This document shows positions 31,766-41,822 of a stretch of 45,042 bases of DNA, piece by piece. The notes under the pieces were generated by a model. That model saw only the letters and a list, made by a program, of their open reading frames with translations, was not told the DNA's origin and ran no database searches. Origin of the DNA: Pseudomonadota bacterium (GTDB lineage Bacteria > Pseudomonadota > Gammaproteobacteria > Burkholderiales > Burkholderiaceae_C); NCBI GenBank assembly GCA_029779845.1, contig JAKOZT010000099.1, positions 1 through 45,042 of the forward strand. The letters are read 5' to 3'. A program made the translations under genes and the position numbers. Every line of letters begins with the position of its first letter. The first letter of the stretch is position 1.

Positions 31766-32875
31766 ATGCGCCACGCCCGCCGCATCGCCATCGTTCCCGA
31801 GCAAGCGCTCTCGCCCAAGGGGCGCGGCACGACCTGGGCGCTCGAACACCGCTTCAGCGCGCAGCACGCCGAGCCCTGGGACGACGGCTGGGGCACGCTG
31901 GACCAGCAGGCGAGCGAGGAAGTCGTTGCGCCGCAGACGCAGATCATCGAAGAGCGCGTCAAGTCCATTCTCACCGGCAACGACTCGCCGGACATCGGCT
32001 TCGATCTCTCGATCAACCCCTACCGCGGCTGCGAGCATGGCTGCATCTACTGCTTCGCGCGGCCGACGCACAGCTACCTGAACCTCTCGCCGGGGCTGGA
32101 CTTCGAGACGCGCATCGTCGCCAAGGTCAACGCCGCGCAGCGGCTGCGCGAGGCGCTGGCCCAGCGCGCCTACGAGCCGCTGATGCTGAACCTCGGCTCG
32201 GCCACCGATGCCTACCAGCCGGTCGAGCGCCGGCTGCGCATCACGCGCTCGGTGATCGAGGTGCTGGCCGAGTGCCGCCATGCGTTTTCGCTGCTCACCA
32301 AGTCGGCCGGCGTCGAGCGCGACCTCGACCTGATCGCTCCGATGGCGGCGCAGCGCCTCGTCGCGGTGTATGTCTCGATCACCACGCTCGATGCAGCGCT
32401 GGCGCGCATCCTCGAGCCGCGCGCGGCCGCGCCGCAACGGCGCCTGCGCACCATCCGCGCGCTCGCCGAGGCCGGCGTGCCGGTGGGCGTGAGCGTCTCG
32501 CCGGTGATTCCCTTCGTCAACGAGCCCGAGCTGGAGCGCGTGCTCGAAGCCGCCGCCGAGGCCGGCGCGACGCGCGCCTTCTCGATCGTGCTGCGCCTGC
32601 CCTGGGAGGTGAACCCGCTGTTCCAGGACTGGCTGGCGCGCCACTACCCGCTGCGCGCCGAGCGCGTGATGGCGCGCGTGCGCGAGATGCGCGACGGGCG
32701 CGACAACGACGCGACCTTCGGCCGCCGCATGACGGGCGAGGGCGTGTGGGCGCGGTTGCTGCGCCAGCGCTTCGACAAGGCCTGCGCGCGCCTCGGGCTG
32801 AACCGCGAGCGCCACGAACTCGACCTGACACGCTTCCGCCGCCCCGGCGCGGCCGGGCAGGGCGAGCTGTTCTGA
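31766..32875 (+). CDS. PA0069-family radical SAM protein (spore photoproduct lyase-like)
   Basis: Product of 369 residues. The cluster motif CEHGCIYC has cysteines at residues 89, 93 and 96 within INPYRGCEHGCIYCFARP, and FSLLTKS and SVSPVIPF follow in the barrel. The family is distantly related to spore photoproduct lyase, but its substrate is unknown. As I recall, PA0069 of Pseudomonas aeruginosa belongs to the LexA regulon. Here a perfect LexA box abuts the start, supporting a DNA-damage role. No alternative start lies near, so the ATG at 31766 implies a very short or absent leader. It is 43 bases after dnaB. Confidence 0.9.
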   Translation: MRHARRIAIVPEQALSPKGRGTTWALEHRFSAQHAEPWDDGWGTLDQQASEEVVAPQTQIIEERVKSILTGNDSPDIGFDLSINPYRGCEHGCIYCFARPTHSYLNLSPGLDFETRIVAKVNAAQRLREALAQRAYEPLMLNLGSATDAYQPVERRLRITRSVIEVLAECRHAFSLLTKSAGVERDLDLIAPMAAQRLVAVYVSITTLDAALARILEPRAAAPQRRLRTIRALAEAGVPVGVSVSPVIPFVNEPELERVLEAAAEAGATRAFSIVLRLPWEVNPLFQDWLARHYPLRAERVMARVREMRDGRDNDATFGRRMTGEGVWARLLRQRFDKACARLGLNRERHELDLTRFRRPGAAGQGELF

Positions 32876-32884
32876 CTCGGCGGC

Positions 32885-34516
32885 TCAGTGCCGCAGCGTC
32901 AGCCCGCCCGCGCTGCGCCCGGCCGAGGTGCCCAGCGCCACCTGCGTGCCGCGCGTGCAGAAGCGCTGGCGCAGCGCGGCGATCTGCTCGCCGAGCGCGG
33001 CGCCGTCGGCGATCTTCGCGCCGTGGCGGTTCAGCACCAGGCCGGCCGTCTCCAGCAGCTTGGCGTTGAGCGTGCGCCCGCCCAGGTCGAGCAGCGTGCG
33101 CACCGTCACGGCCGGCTCGCCGTTCAGGCTGTGCGTCATCGCCTTCTCGGCGGCGGTGGCGATGCCGTGCTGCGCGGCGCGCACCGCGGCCTCGTAGGGC
33201 GGGTGCGGCGCGGCGGCCAGCGCCAGCATGTCGGTCGATGCCTTCGAGGCGCAGAAGCGCTCGGCGGTCTCGGTCACCCAGGTCTCGCCATCGGGCAGCT
33301 GGATCTCGGTGCGGGCCAGGCGCGCCAGCGCGGCGAGCAGATTGGCGGCTGCCTCGAAGTCGAAATCCTCCTCGCGCACCTGGCGCGCCAGGTGGCGCGC
33401 GGCCTGCACCGCCGCGCCGGCCTGGCGCTCGATCAGCGCCTGCAGGATCTGCGCGGTCTCCAGCAGGCGGCGCAGCCGCGCGCTCTCGGGGCGCTTCTCG
33501 ACGGCGCGCTCCAGGTGGTGCAGCGCGCGCGCGAAGGCCTTGGCGTCGCGCTTGTCGGTATGCAGGAAGGTCAGCAGCACCAGGCTCTGGCAGTCGAACA
33601 TCTTCGAGCTGATGCCGATGCGCACGGTGCGTTCGAGCGCCTGCACGGCCTCGTCGTGCTCGCCCATGTAGAAGGCCAGCATGCCCTGCTTCTGCAGGCG
33701 CGACACGCTGGCCGGCGTGAGCTCGGTGGCGCTGCGGTAGGTTTCCAGCGCGGCGGCCATGTCGCCCTGCTCGACCTGCACGCGGCCCATCACGTCGTAG
33801 GCGTCGGCGAAGGTGGGCTGCTCGCCGATCAGGCTCTCTAGCGTGCGCGTGGCCTGCTGCAGCTGGCCCGACTCCAGCTCGACGCGCGCGATGCCCAGCT
33901 TGGCCCAGGGCAGGGCGCGCGCCTGGCGCACCGCCTCGTAGAGCGCGCGCGCCTTCTCCAGCTCGTTCAGGCGCACCCACAGCTCGGCGCCGACGCGCGC
34001 GGCGTACAGCCAGTACTCGCCGCGCTGCTCGAAGCGCTGCTGGCACAGCTGCGCGGCGCGGGCGAAATCCTCCTCGGCGATCGCCTCGAAGATCGGCCCC
34101 AGCACCTTCTTGCGGTGGCGCGCCTGCAGCACGCGCTGCTCCAGCGCGGCGGCGGTGTGCGGCTTGAGCAGATAGCTGTCGAGCGCGGCCTCGGCGGCTT
34201 CGGCGACGCGCCCGTAGGAGGCCTCGCCGGTGACCATCACGAACACCGTCGAATACGGCAGCAGGTTGGAGCGGCGCAGGTCGTCGAGCAGGTCCTGCCC
34301 CGACATCGGCGAGTGGTCGAAGTGGTAGTCGCACAGCACCACGTCGAAGGTGCGCCCGTCGAGCAGGCGGCGCGCATCGACCGCGCGGCTGGCGTAGGAG
34401 ACGTGGCCGACGCCCATCGCGCGCAGCATCCCGGCCAGGATGCTGCGGGAGGTCATGTTGCCGTCGATGACGAGCGCGCGGCAGTCGCCGATGTCGGGAT
34501 ACAGCAGACGTGCCAT
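32885..34516 (-). CDS. Response-regulator receiver domain fused to TPR repeats
   Basis: Product of 543 residues. The N-terminal receiver domain (about 10-130) has the phosphoacceptor Asp63 in VVLCDYHFD, Thr96 in MVTGEA and Lys118 in LLKPH, but the usual acidic pair is reduced to Asp18 followed by Gly-Asn. From about 135 to 420 are tetratricopeptide-like helical repeats, for example PTFADAYDVMGRVQVEQGDM, followed by a further helical tail. There is no DNA-binding or enzymatic output domain, so it should act by protein contact. Its partner kinase is not in the window. It lies upstream of, and divergent from, nothing obvious: the next genes are the radical SAM gene (convergent) and dnaJ (same strand). 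Confidence 0.88.
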   Translation of the reverse strand: MARLLYPDIGDCRALVIDGNMTSRSILAGMLRAMGVGHVSYASRAVDARRLLDGRTFDVVLCDYHFDHSPMSGQDLLDDLRRSNLLPYSTVFVMVTGEASYGRVAEAAEAALDSYLLKPHTAAALEQRVLQARHRKKVLGPIFEAIAEEDFARAAQLCQQRFEQRGEYWLYAARVGAELWVRLNELEKARALYEAVRQARALPWAKLGIARVELESGQLQQATRTLESLIGEQPTFADAYDVMGRVQVEQGDMAAALETYRSATELTPASVSRLQKQGMLAFYMGEHDEAVQALERTVRIGISSKMFDCQSLVLLTFLHTDKRDAKAFARALHHLERAVEKRPESARLRRLLETAQILQALIERQAGAAVQAARHLARQVREEDFDFEAAANLLAALARLARTEIQLPDGETWVTETAERFCASKASTDMLALAAAPHPPYEAAVRAAQHGIATAAEKAMTHSLNGEPAVTVRTLLDLGGRTLNAKLLETAGLVLNRHGAKIADGAALGEQIAALRQRFCTRGTQVALGTSAGRSAGGLTLRH

Positions 34517-34592
34517 GCGGGGGCGGACGGTGGGAGTCGAGACTTCCTCCTTATCGGCCGCCGCCCGGGCGTCCTGAAGCGCGCGCGAACGC

Positions 34593-35744
34593 CTACTTGA
34601 ACAGATCCTTCACGCGATCGGTCCAGCTCTTGGTGTTCGGCGAGTGGCGGTCGCCGCCCTTGCGGAACGATTCGTCGAGTTCCTTGAGCAGCTTGCGCTG
34701 GTGCTCGGTGAGCTTGATCGGCGTCTCCACCTGCACGTGGCAGTACAGGTCGCCGGGATAGCTGGAGCGCACGCCCTTGATGCCCTTGCCGCGCAGCCGG
34801 AAGGTCTTGCCGTGCTGGGTGCCCTCGGGCAGCTCGATCTCGGCCTTGCCGCCCAGCGTGGGCACCTCGATCGTGCCGCCCAGCGCGGCGGTGGTCAGGC
34901 TGACCGGCGCGGTGCAGTGCAGGTCGTCGCCGTCGCGCTCGAAGATATCGTGCTGCTTGACGCGGATCTCGATGTACAGGTCGCCCGGCGGCCCGCCGTT
35001 GCTGCCCGGCTCGCCGTTGCCGCTGGAGCGGATGCGCATGCCCTCGCCGATGCCGGCGGGGATCTTCACCTCCAGCGTCTTGGTCTTCTTTATGCGGCCC
35101 TGGCCGCTGCACGCGGGGCAGGGGTCGGGGATGATCTTGCCGCTGCCGTGGCAGTGCGGGCAGCTCTGCTGGATGCTGAAGAAGCCTTGCCGCATGTGCA
35201 CCGTGCCGGCGCCGTTGCAGGTGCTGCAGGTCTTGGCGCTGGTGCCGGGCTTGGCGCCGCTGCCGTGGCAGGTGGCGCAGCTCTCCCAGGCGGGGATGCG
35301 GATCTGCGTCTCCTTGCCGTGCGCGGCCTCTTCGAGCGTGATCTCCATCGCGTAGCTGAGATCGGCGCCGCGGAACACCTGCTGGCCGCCGCGCCGGGCG
35401 CCGCCCGTGCCGCCGCCGAAGATGTCGCCGAAGATGTCGCCGAAGGCCTCGGCGAAGCCGCCGAAGCCGTCGGCGCCGCCGCCCGGGCGGAAGCCGCCGC
35501 CGCCCATGTTGGGGTCGACGCCGGCATGGCCGAACTGGTCGTAGGCCGCGCGCTTCTGCGCGTCGGAGAGCATCTCGTAGGCCTCCTTGGCCTCCTTGAA
35601 CTTCTCCTCGGCCTTCTTCGCCTCGTCACCCTGGTTGCGGTCGGGGTGGTGCTTCATGGCCAGCTTGCGGTAGGCCTTCTTGATGTCTTCCTCGCTGGCG
35701 TTCTTCGCCACGCCGAGCACTTCGTAGTAATCGCGCTTTGCCAT
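34593..35744 (-). CDS. dnaJ: Co-chaperone DnaJ (Hsp40)
   Basis: Product of 383 residues. It delivers substrates to DnaK and stimulates its ATPase. Seen: the J domain (1-70) with HPD at 33-35, a Gly/Phe-rich region (about 71-118) and the zinc domain with four CXXCXGXG motifs beginning at Cys156, Cys173, Cys195 and Cys209. The C-terminal substrate-binding domains end at [14 protein letters not shown] and a polar tail. It follows dnaK after 105 bases on the same strand, giving the grpE-dnaK-dnaJ order. Confidence 0.98.
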   Translation of the reverse strand: MAKRDYYEVLGVAKNASEEDIKKAYRKLAMKHHPDRNQGDEAKKAEEKFKEAKEAYEMLSDAQKRAAYDQFGHAGVDPNMGGGGFRPGGGADGFGGFAEAFGDIFGDIFGGGTGGARRGGQQVFRGADLSYAMEITLEEAAHGKETQIRIPAWESCATCHGSGAKPGTSAKTCSTCNGAGTVHMRQGFFSIQQSCPHCHGSGKIIPDPCPACSGQGRIKKTKTLEVKIPAGIGEGMRIRSSGNGEPGSNGGPPGDLYIEIRVKQHDIFERDGDDLHCTAPVSLTTAALGGTIEVPTLGGKAEIELPEGTQHGKTFRLRGKGIKGVRSSYPGDLYCHVQVETPIKLTEHQRKLLKELDESFRKGGDRHSPNTKSWTDRVKDLFK

Positions 35745-35849
35745 GAGCGTTATGGTCGGTCAGAAACGGAAGCGCCGCGTCGACGTGAAGGCCAGGCCTG
35801 TCACGTCGAACGCGGCGGGACGGGGCGGCAGGCGCACGGCCCGCCCGCC

Positions 35850-37787
<1,938 letters not shown>

Positions 37788-37827
37788 GTTCGTGTGCTCC
37801 TGAAATCGGGGAATCCGGTTGTCTTCG

Positions 37828-37855
37828 AGTTGTGGATAAGTCGGGCCAATTCAAG
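37828..37855 (-). promoter_or_regulatory. Possible weak sigma-32 promoter of dnaK
   Basis: On the minus strand CTTGAAT (37849-37855) is followed after 13 bases by CCACAACT (37828-37835). The -35 differs from consensus by one base and the -10 matches only partly. It may give dnaK extra transcription independent of grpE. Confidence 0.35.
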
Positions 37856-37873
37856 GCGCCCGGGGCGCCGAAA

Positions 37874-38413
37874 TCACTTCGGCGCGGCCACGGTCACCAG
37901 CGCGGGGCGCAGCACGCGCTCGGCGATCAGGTAGCCCTTCTGCAGCACGGTGACGACGGTGTTGGCCTCCTGCTCGGCCGGCACCACGCTGATCGCCTGG
38001 TGCTGGTGCGGATCAAACTTCGCGCCCGGCGCGGGGTTGACCTCGACCACCTTGTTGCGCTCCAGCGCCTGGGCGAGCTGGCGCAGCGTGGCGTGCACGC
38101 CTTCGAGCAGCTGCTCGTTGCTGGCGTTCGGGATGGCGATCGCGGCTTCCAGGCTGTCCTTCACCGGCACCAGGCTCTCGGCGAAGCCCTCGATGGCGAA
38201 CTTGCGCGCCTTGGAGACTTCCTCCTCACCGCGGCGGCGGATGTTCTCCGTCTCGGCCTTGGCGCGCAGGTAGGCGTCGGAGACCTCGGCGTGCTTGGCT
38301 TCCAGTTCGTTGAAGCGGACCTGGAGCGCCTCCAGGGTATCCAGGCCGAGTTCGGGGGGCGGCGCGGCGGGAGCGTCGGCGGGGTTCTGGATCGGGTCGG
38401 TGGTGTCGGTCAT
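37874..38413 (-). CDS. grpE: Nucleotide exchange factor GrpE
   Basis: Product of 179 residues. It releases ADP from DnaK. A disordered acidic/Pro-rich start (1-24) leads into a long coiled-coil helix (about 28-85, with [17 protein letters not shown]), then a four-helix segment and the beta domain ([39 protein letters not shown]). The ATG at 38411-38413 follows a sigma-32 promoter. dnaK follows after 86 bases, making it the first gene of the chaperone operon. Confidence 0.97.
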   Translation of the reverse strand: MTDTTDPIQNPADAPAAPPPELGLDTLEALQVRFNELEAKHAEVSDAYLRAKAETENIRRRGEEEVSKARKFAIEGFAESLVPVKDSLEAAIAIPNASNEQLLEGVHATLRQLAQALERNKVVEVNPAPGAKFDPHQHQAISVVPAEQEANTVVTVLQKGYLIAERVLRPALVTVAAPK

Positions 38414-38440
38414 GGTGCGGAGACAAAAAACCTGGCTGCG

Positions 38441-38468
38441 AGATGGGGATGAGGCGGGAGCTTTCAAG
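38441..38468 (-). promoter_or_regulatory. Strong sigma-32 promoter of grpE-dnaK-dnaJ
   Basis: On the minus strand, CTTGAAA (38462-38468), a 13-base spacer and CCCCATCT (38441-38448) match the heat-shock consensus almost perfectly. It lies 28 bases before the grpE ATG and should drive the whole operon on heat shock. Confidence 0.88.
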
Positions 38469-38514
38469 AGCCGGCCGAGGGCCGAATTCAAGGCAGCGGA
38501 GATGGTGTTGAAAT

Positions 38515-38524
38515 ACAATATTGT
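38515..38524. promoter_or_regulatory. Palindrome before the toxin-antitoxin pair
   Basis: ACAATATTGT is a perfect ten-base palindrome 16 bases before the antitoxin ATG, in an unusually AT-rich patch that includes TTGAAA and TACAAT. Ribbon-helix-helix antitoxins commonly bind such short palindromes over their own promoter, so this is a plausible autoregulatory operator. Confidence 0.5.
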
Positions 38525-38540
38525 CCTACAGGAGAGCGTC

Positions 38541-38807
38541 ATGCCCTTGTCGATCCGTTTGCCCGCTGAAGACGAGATGCTGCTGGAGCGGGCGGCTGCC
38601 GCTTTGCGAGTGACCAAGTCGGAGTTCATTCGCCGCAGCATCGCCGCCTACGCCCGCAAGGTGTTGCCAGCCGAGCGCGCCGAGGCGGAGATCGACGCCC
38701 TCTACATCGGCCGGGGTGGCAGCCTGCGCCGGCCGGAAACGGTGAGCGACCCGCTCAAGCGGGCAGTGCTGGAGCGCCTGCGTGAAAAGCACGGCCACGC
38801 TGGCTGA
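38541..38807 (+). CDS. Ribbon-helix-helix antitoxin-like protein
   Basis: Product of 88 residues. The N-terminal half [19 protein letters not shown] followed by [17 protein letters not shown] has the ribbon-helix-helix pattern of CopG/VapB-like antitoxins, which bind operator DNA as dimers. The C-terminal part, with [21 protein letters not shown], probably binds and blocks the toxin. AGGAGAG at 38530-38536 precedes the ATG. The following PIN-domain gene starts inside it (26-base overlap), a classic toxin-antitoxin layout. The pair sits between grpE and hslR and may be a recent insertion. Confidence 0.82.
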   Translation: MPLSIRLPAEDEMLLERAAAALRVTKSEFIRRSIAAYARKVLPAERAEAEIDALYIGRGGSLRRPETVSDPLKRAVLERLREKHGHAG

Positions 38808-39204
38808 CGCCGGCTTCCTGGTGGCGCTGTTCAACGACGCCGACACGCATCACGCCAGCGCGGTCGCGATGCTGGGCCGACTGGCGGGCCAGCGCATGTA
38901 CACCGTGTGGGAAGTGCTGGCCGAGTGCAGCCGTCTGCTGGACGACACCGGCTGGCTGAATCTGCTGCGCTGGGCCGCAGCCGGCCGGCTGACGGTGTTC
39001 GCCAGCGACCCGGCCGACCTGGCCGAGATCGCGGAGTTCACCGAGCGCTACCAGGACGGCGGAGCCGACCTGGCCGACGTGGCCCTGGTCTTCGCTGCCG
39101 ATCGCACGGGCATCTACGACGTGCTGACGGTCGACCGGCGCGACTTCGATCGCTATCGCAGCCCGGCGGGGAAGAAGCTCAGGCGGGTGTGGGTGAGCGA
39201 CTGA
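38782..39204 (+). CDS. PIN-domain toxin (VapC-like ribonuclease)
   Basis: Product of 140 residues. PIN toxins cleave RNA with a cluster of acidic residues and Mg2+. Here Asp9 ([11 protein letters not shown]), Glu44/Glu48 (WEVLAE), Asp96/Asp99 (DGGADLADV) and Asp118 (LTVDRRDF) fit the four conserved sites, so the toxin looks intact. Start is GTG at 38782 within the antitoxin gene. It is convergent with hslR, with a 12-base gap. The RNA target cannot be told from sequence. Confidence 0.85.
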   Translation: MKSTATLADAGFLVALFNDADTHHASAVAMLGRLAGQRMYTVWEVLAECSRLLDDTGWLNLLRWAAAGRLTVFASDPADLAEIAEFTERYQDGGADLADVALVFAADRTGIYDVLTVDRRDFDRYRSPAGKKLRRVWVSD

Positions 39205-39216
39205 AGCGCCCCGACC

Positions 39217-39645
39217 CTAGGACGGCTTGGTGTCATCGAGGCTGGCGCTCCAGCGGCGCCATTCGCCCAGCCGCCGCCGATCGCGCTTGGTGGGGCGGCC
39301 CTGCTCGATGGTCTGTGCCGGCTCGCTGCCGAAGCGGCGTTGCTCGGCGAGCTTTTCGCGCAGGGCGAGGCTCTCGGCGGTTTCTTCGTAGAGCTGCTGC
39401 GCCGCCGGCGCCGGGCCGCGCACCGCGCTCAGGCCCTTGACCGCCACGGTGCGCGGCTGCTGCGGGTGGCGGATCGTGATCAGGTCGCCGACGCGCACTT
39501 CGCGCGAGGCCTTCGCCGGCTGGCCGTTGACCTCGATGCGGCCCTTGGCGATTTCCTCGGCGGCCAGGCTGCGCGTCTTGTAGAAACGCGCCGCCCACAG
39601 CCACTTGTCGAGCCGGAAGCGGCTGTCCTTGTCGTCGTCGTTCAT
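39217..39645 (-). CDS. hslR: Heat-shock protein 15 (S4-domain RNA-binding protein)
   Basis: Product of 142 residues. Hsp15 binds stalled 50S subunits carrying nascent chain-tRNA and helps recycle them. Seen: the S4 domain (about 10-70) starting RLDKWLWAARFYKTRSLA with GRIEVNGQPAK, and a basic C-terminal tail ending RDRRRLGEWRRW. Its ATG overlaps the TGA of the upstream sensor kinase gene in ATGA (39642-39645), so it is the third gene of the tctD-tctE-hslR operon. No sigma-32 promoter is visible directly before it, as the start lies inside the kinase gene. Confidence 0.92.
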   Translation of the reverse strand: MNDDDKDSRFRLDKWLWAARFYKTRSLAAEEIAKGRIEVNGQPAKASREVRVGDLITIRHPQQPRTVAVKGLSAVRGPAPAAQQLYEETAESLALREKLAEQRRFGSEPAQTIEQGRPTKRDRRRLGEWRRWSASLDDTKPS

Positions 39646-41057
39646 GTGCCGCGATTGTCGGCCAGCGGAACCCGCACCGTGGCGTCGAGCCCGGCGACGC
39701 GCCCGCCCGCGATGCGATCGTCGAGCGAGATCGTTCCGCCCAGCGTGCTGACGATCTCGCCGCAGATCGCCAGCCCCAGGCCCGAGCCGCCGCCGCGCTC
39801 GCCGGTGGCGAAGGGCTGGAACAGGCGCGCGCGCAGCTCGGGGGCGAAGCCCGGGCCGCTGTCGGCGATGGTCAGCGCGGCGGTGCGGCCGTCGCTGACC
39901 AGCCGCATCGCCAGCGTGCCGCCCTCGGGGCAGTGCTTGACGGCGTTGTGCAGCAGGTTGCGCGTCAGCTCGCGCAGTGCCCATTCGTGCGCGCGCACCG
40001 GGGCGCTCACCGTCGCGATCTCGAAATCGAGCGCGCGCTCGGCGATCAGCGCGCCGAGGTCGAGCGCCACCGCGCGCGCGACCGGCGCCCAGTCGACCAC
40101 CGGCGCGTCGCCCTGCTGGCGCAGCTGCTCGACCTTGGCCAGCGCCAGCATCTGGTTGGCCAGCTGCGTGGCGCGCTCGACGGTGTGGCCCATCTCCTGC
40201 AGCGCGATCACGGGCTCGACGTCGCCGCGCAGCGCCGACTGCACCTGCGTCTTCAGCACCGCCAGCGGCGTGCGTAGCTGGTGCGCGGTGTCGCGCACGA
40301 AGCGCTTCTGGTGTTCGAGCAGGTGCGCCAGGCGCGCCATCACCTGGTTGAAGGCGTCGAGCAGCGGCTGCAGCTCCTGCGGCGCATCGGGCGCGGCGAT
40401 CGGCGCGAGATCGCTCTCGGCGCGCTCGCGCAGTTGCGCGCTCAGCGAGCGCACCGGCCGCGTCGCGCGCTGCACCACCCACAGCACCGCGCCGACCAGC
40501 ACCACCAGCAGCGCCGCCTGGCGCCACAGCGTGTCGACGAGCAGCCGGCGCGCCAGCGTCTGGCGCAGCTCGAGCGTCTCGGCCACCTGGATGGTGCTCA
40601 TGCCGCGCCCCTCGGTGCTGGCCACCGGCTGCAGCAGCACCGCCACGCGCACCGGCTGGCCGCGGTAGCGGTCGTCGTAGAAGTCGACCAGCGCGGCGTA
40701 AGGCCCCTTGTCGGGCAATTTGCCGCGCCAGGCCGGCAGGTCCTCGAAACCCGACACCATCTCGCCCTTGAAGCCGCTCACCTTGAAGTACATGCGGCTG
40801 CGGTTGTCGGCCTCGAAGGCTTCCAGCGCGGAGTAGGGCACGGTGGGCCGCACGTGCGCCGCGTCGCCCGCGCCCTCGACTTCGAGCTGCTCGCCGATCG
40901 ACTTGGCGCTGGCCAGGAGCGTGCGGTCGTAGGCGGTGTTGGCGGCGCGCAGCGCCTGGCCGTACAGGCTGACGGTGTTGATGCCGATGCCGATCAAGAG
41001 CGGCGCGAGGATGCCGATCAGCAACTGGCTGCGCAGCGAGCGCGGAACAAAGCTCAC
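39642..41057 (-). CDS. tctE: Sensor histidine kinase TctE
   Basis: Product of 471 residues. Two membrane segments (about 10-32 and 180-197) bracket a periplasmic sensor domain of the TctE/2CSK_N type (about 35-175). A HAMP-like linker precedes the dimerisation helix with His259 in RDTAHQLRTPLA. The catalytic domain has NLLHNAVKHCPEGG (N box), DSGPGFAP (G1) and GGGSGLGLAI (G2). Start GTG overlaps the tctD TGA (GTGA). The system is expected to sense external tricarboxylates and control the divergent tctCBA genes. Confidence 0.92.
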   Translation of the reverse strand: MSFVPRSLRSQLLIGILAPLLIGIGINTVSLYGQALRAANTAYDRTLLASAKSIGEQLEVEGAGDAAHVRPTVPYSALEAFEADNRSRMYFKVSGFKGEMVSGFEDLPAWRGKLPDKGPYAALVDFYDDRYRGQPVRVAVLLQPVASTEGRGMSTIQVAETLELRQTLARRLLVDTLWRQAALLVVLVGAVLWVVQRATRPVRSLSAQLRERAESDLAPIAAPDAPQELQPLLDAFNQVMARLAHLLEHQKRFVRDTAHQLRTPLAVLKTQVQSALRGDVEPVIALQEMGHTVERATQLANQMLALAKVEQLRQQGDAPVVDWAPVARAVALDLGALIAERALDFEIATVSAPVRAHEWALRELTRNLLHNAVKHCPEGGTLAMRLVSDGRTAALTIADSGPGFAPELRARLFQPFATGERGGGSGLGLAICGEIVSTLGGTISLDDRIAGGRVAGLDATVRVPLADNRGT

Positions 41058-41731
41058 GTCGTCTGCGCCTTGAGCAGATAACCCAGGCCGCGCAGCGTGA
41101 CGAGCTGCACCGCTGTGGCCGCCAGCCGCTTGCGCAGCCGGTAGGCCACCACCTCGATCGCATCGGGCTGCACGTCCTCGCCGGGGAACACCACCTCCAC
41201 CAGCCGCTCCTTGGCCAGCGCCTGGCCGGGCCGCGCCAGCAGCGCGCGCAGCATGGCTGCCTCGCGCGGCGCCAGCTCCAGCGGCGCGCCGTCCAGGCAT
41301 ACCGCGCCGCTGCCGGCGTCGACGCTGAGCCCGGCGAACGAGTCCGCGCCGTGGGTCGCGCGCGGCGCCGCCTCGCCGCGCCGCGCCAGCGCGCGGATGC
41401 GCGCCTCCAGCTCGTCGAGGTCGAAGGGCTTGGGCAGGTAGTCGTCGGCGCCGCTGTTCAGGCCGAGGATGCGGTCGCCCACCGTGCCGCGCGCGGTCAG
41501 GATCAGCACCGGCGTGCGCAAGCCCTCGGCGCGGGCGCGCGTCAGCACCTGCAGGCCGTCGAGCCCGGGCAGGCTGAGGTCGAGCAGCACCACGTCGGGC
41601 ACGGCGGCGCGCCAGCGGTCGAGCGCGCGTGCGCCGTCGCCGCAGGTCGTCACCTGGATGCCGCGGCGTTCGAACGAGCGCTGCAGCGTGGCCTGCATCG
41701 CCGGGTTGTCCTCGATCAGCAGCAATTTCAC
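41054..41731 (-). CDS. tctD: Response regulator TctD (OmpR/PhoB family)
   Basis: Product of 225 residues. The receiver domain has Glu7/Asp8, phosphoacceptor Asp51 in VVLLDLSLPG, Thr79 in ILTARG and Lys101 in YLPKPFD. The C-terminal winged-helix domain (about 130-222) has LTPR-like ELAPREAAMLRALL and ends in LRGLGYLL. Start GTG at 41729-41731. It is followed by tctE and hslR in overlapping genes and is divergent from tctC across 91 bases holding a direct repeat that could be its binding site. Confidence 0.94.
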   Translation of the reverse strand: MKLLLIEDNPAMQATLQRSFERRGIQVTTCGDGARALDRWRAAVPDVVLLDLSLPGLDGLQVLTRARAEGLRTPVLILTARGTVGDRILGLNSGADDYLPKPFDLDELEARIRALARRGEAAPRATHGADSFAGLSVDAGSGAVCLDGAPLELAPREAAMLRALLARPGQALAKERLVEVVFPGEDVQPDAIEVVAYRLRKRLAATAVQLVTLRGLGYLLKAQTT

Positions 41732-41754
41732 CTAGAGATTTCCCTGAGGCATTG

Positions 41755-41771
41755 GACAGCGGATTGACAGC
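41755..41771 (+). promoter_or_regulatory. Direct repeat GACAGC-N5-GACAGC, candidate TctD site
   Basis: GACAGC occurs at 41755-41760 and 41766-41771, an 11-base period, in the 91-base tctD/tctC gap. OmpR/PhoB-family regulators bind tandem direct repeats about 10-11 bases apart as head-to-tail dimers. The second copy overlaps a TTGACA (41764-41769) that resembles a -35 element of tctC, though no good -10 follows at normal spacing. Confidence 0.5.
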
Positions 41772-41822
41772 TTAGCGCCCGAGCATCCACCGCGTCCGAT
41801 TCCGAACCCGAAGGAGCATCCC

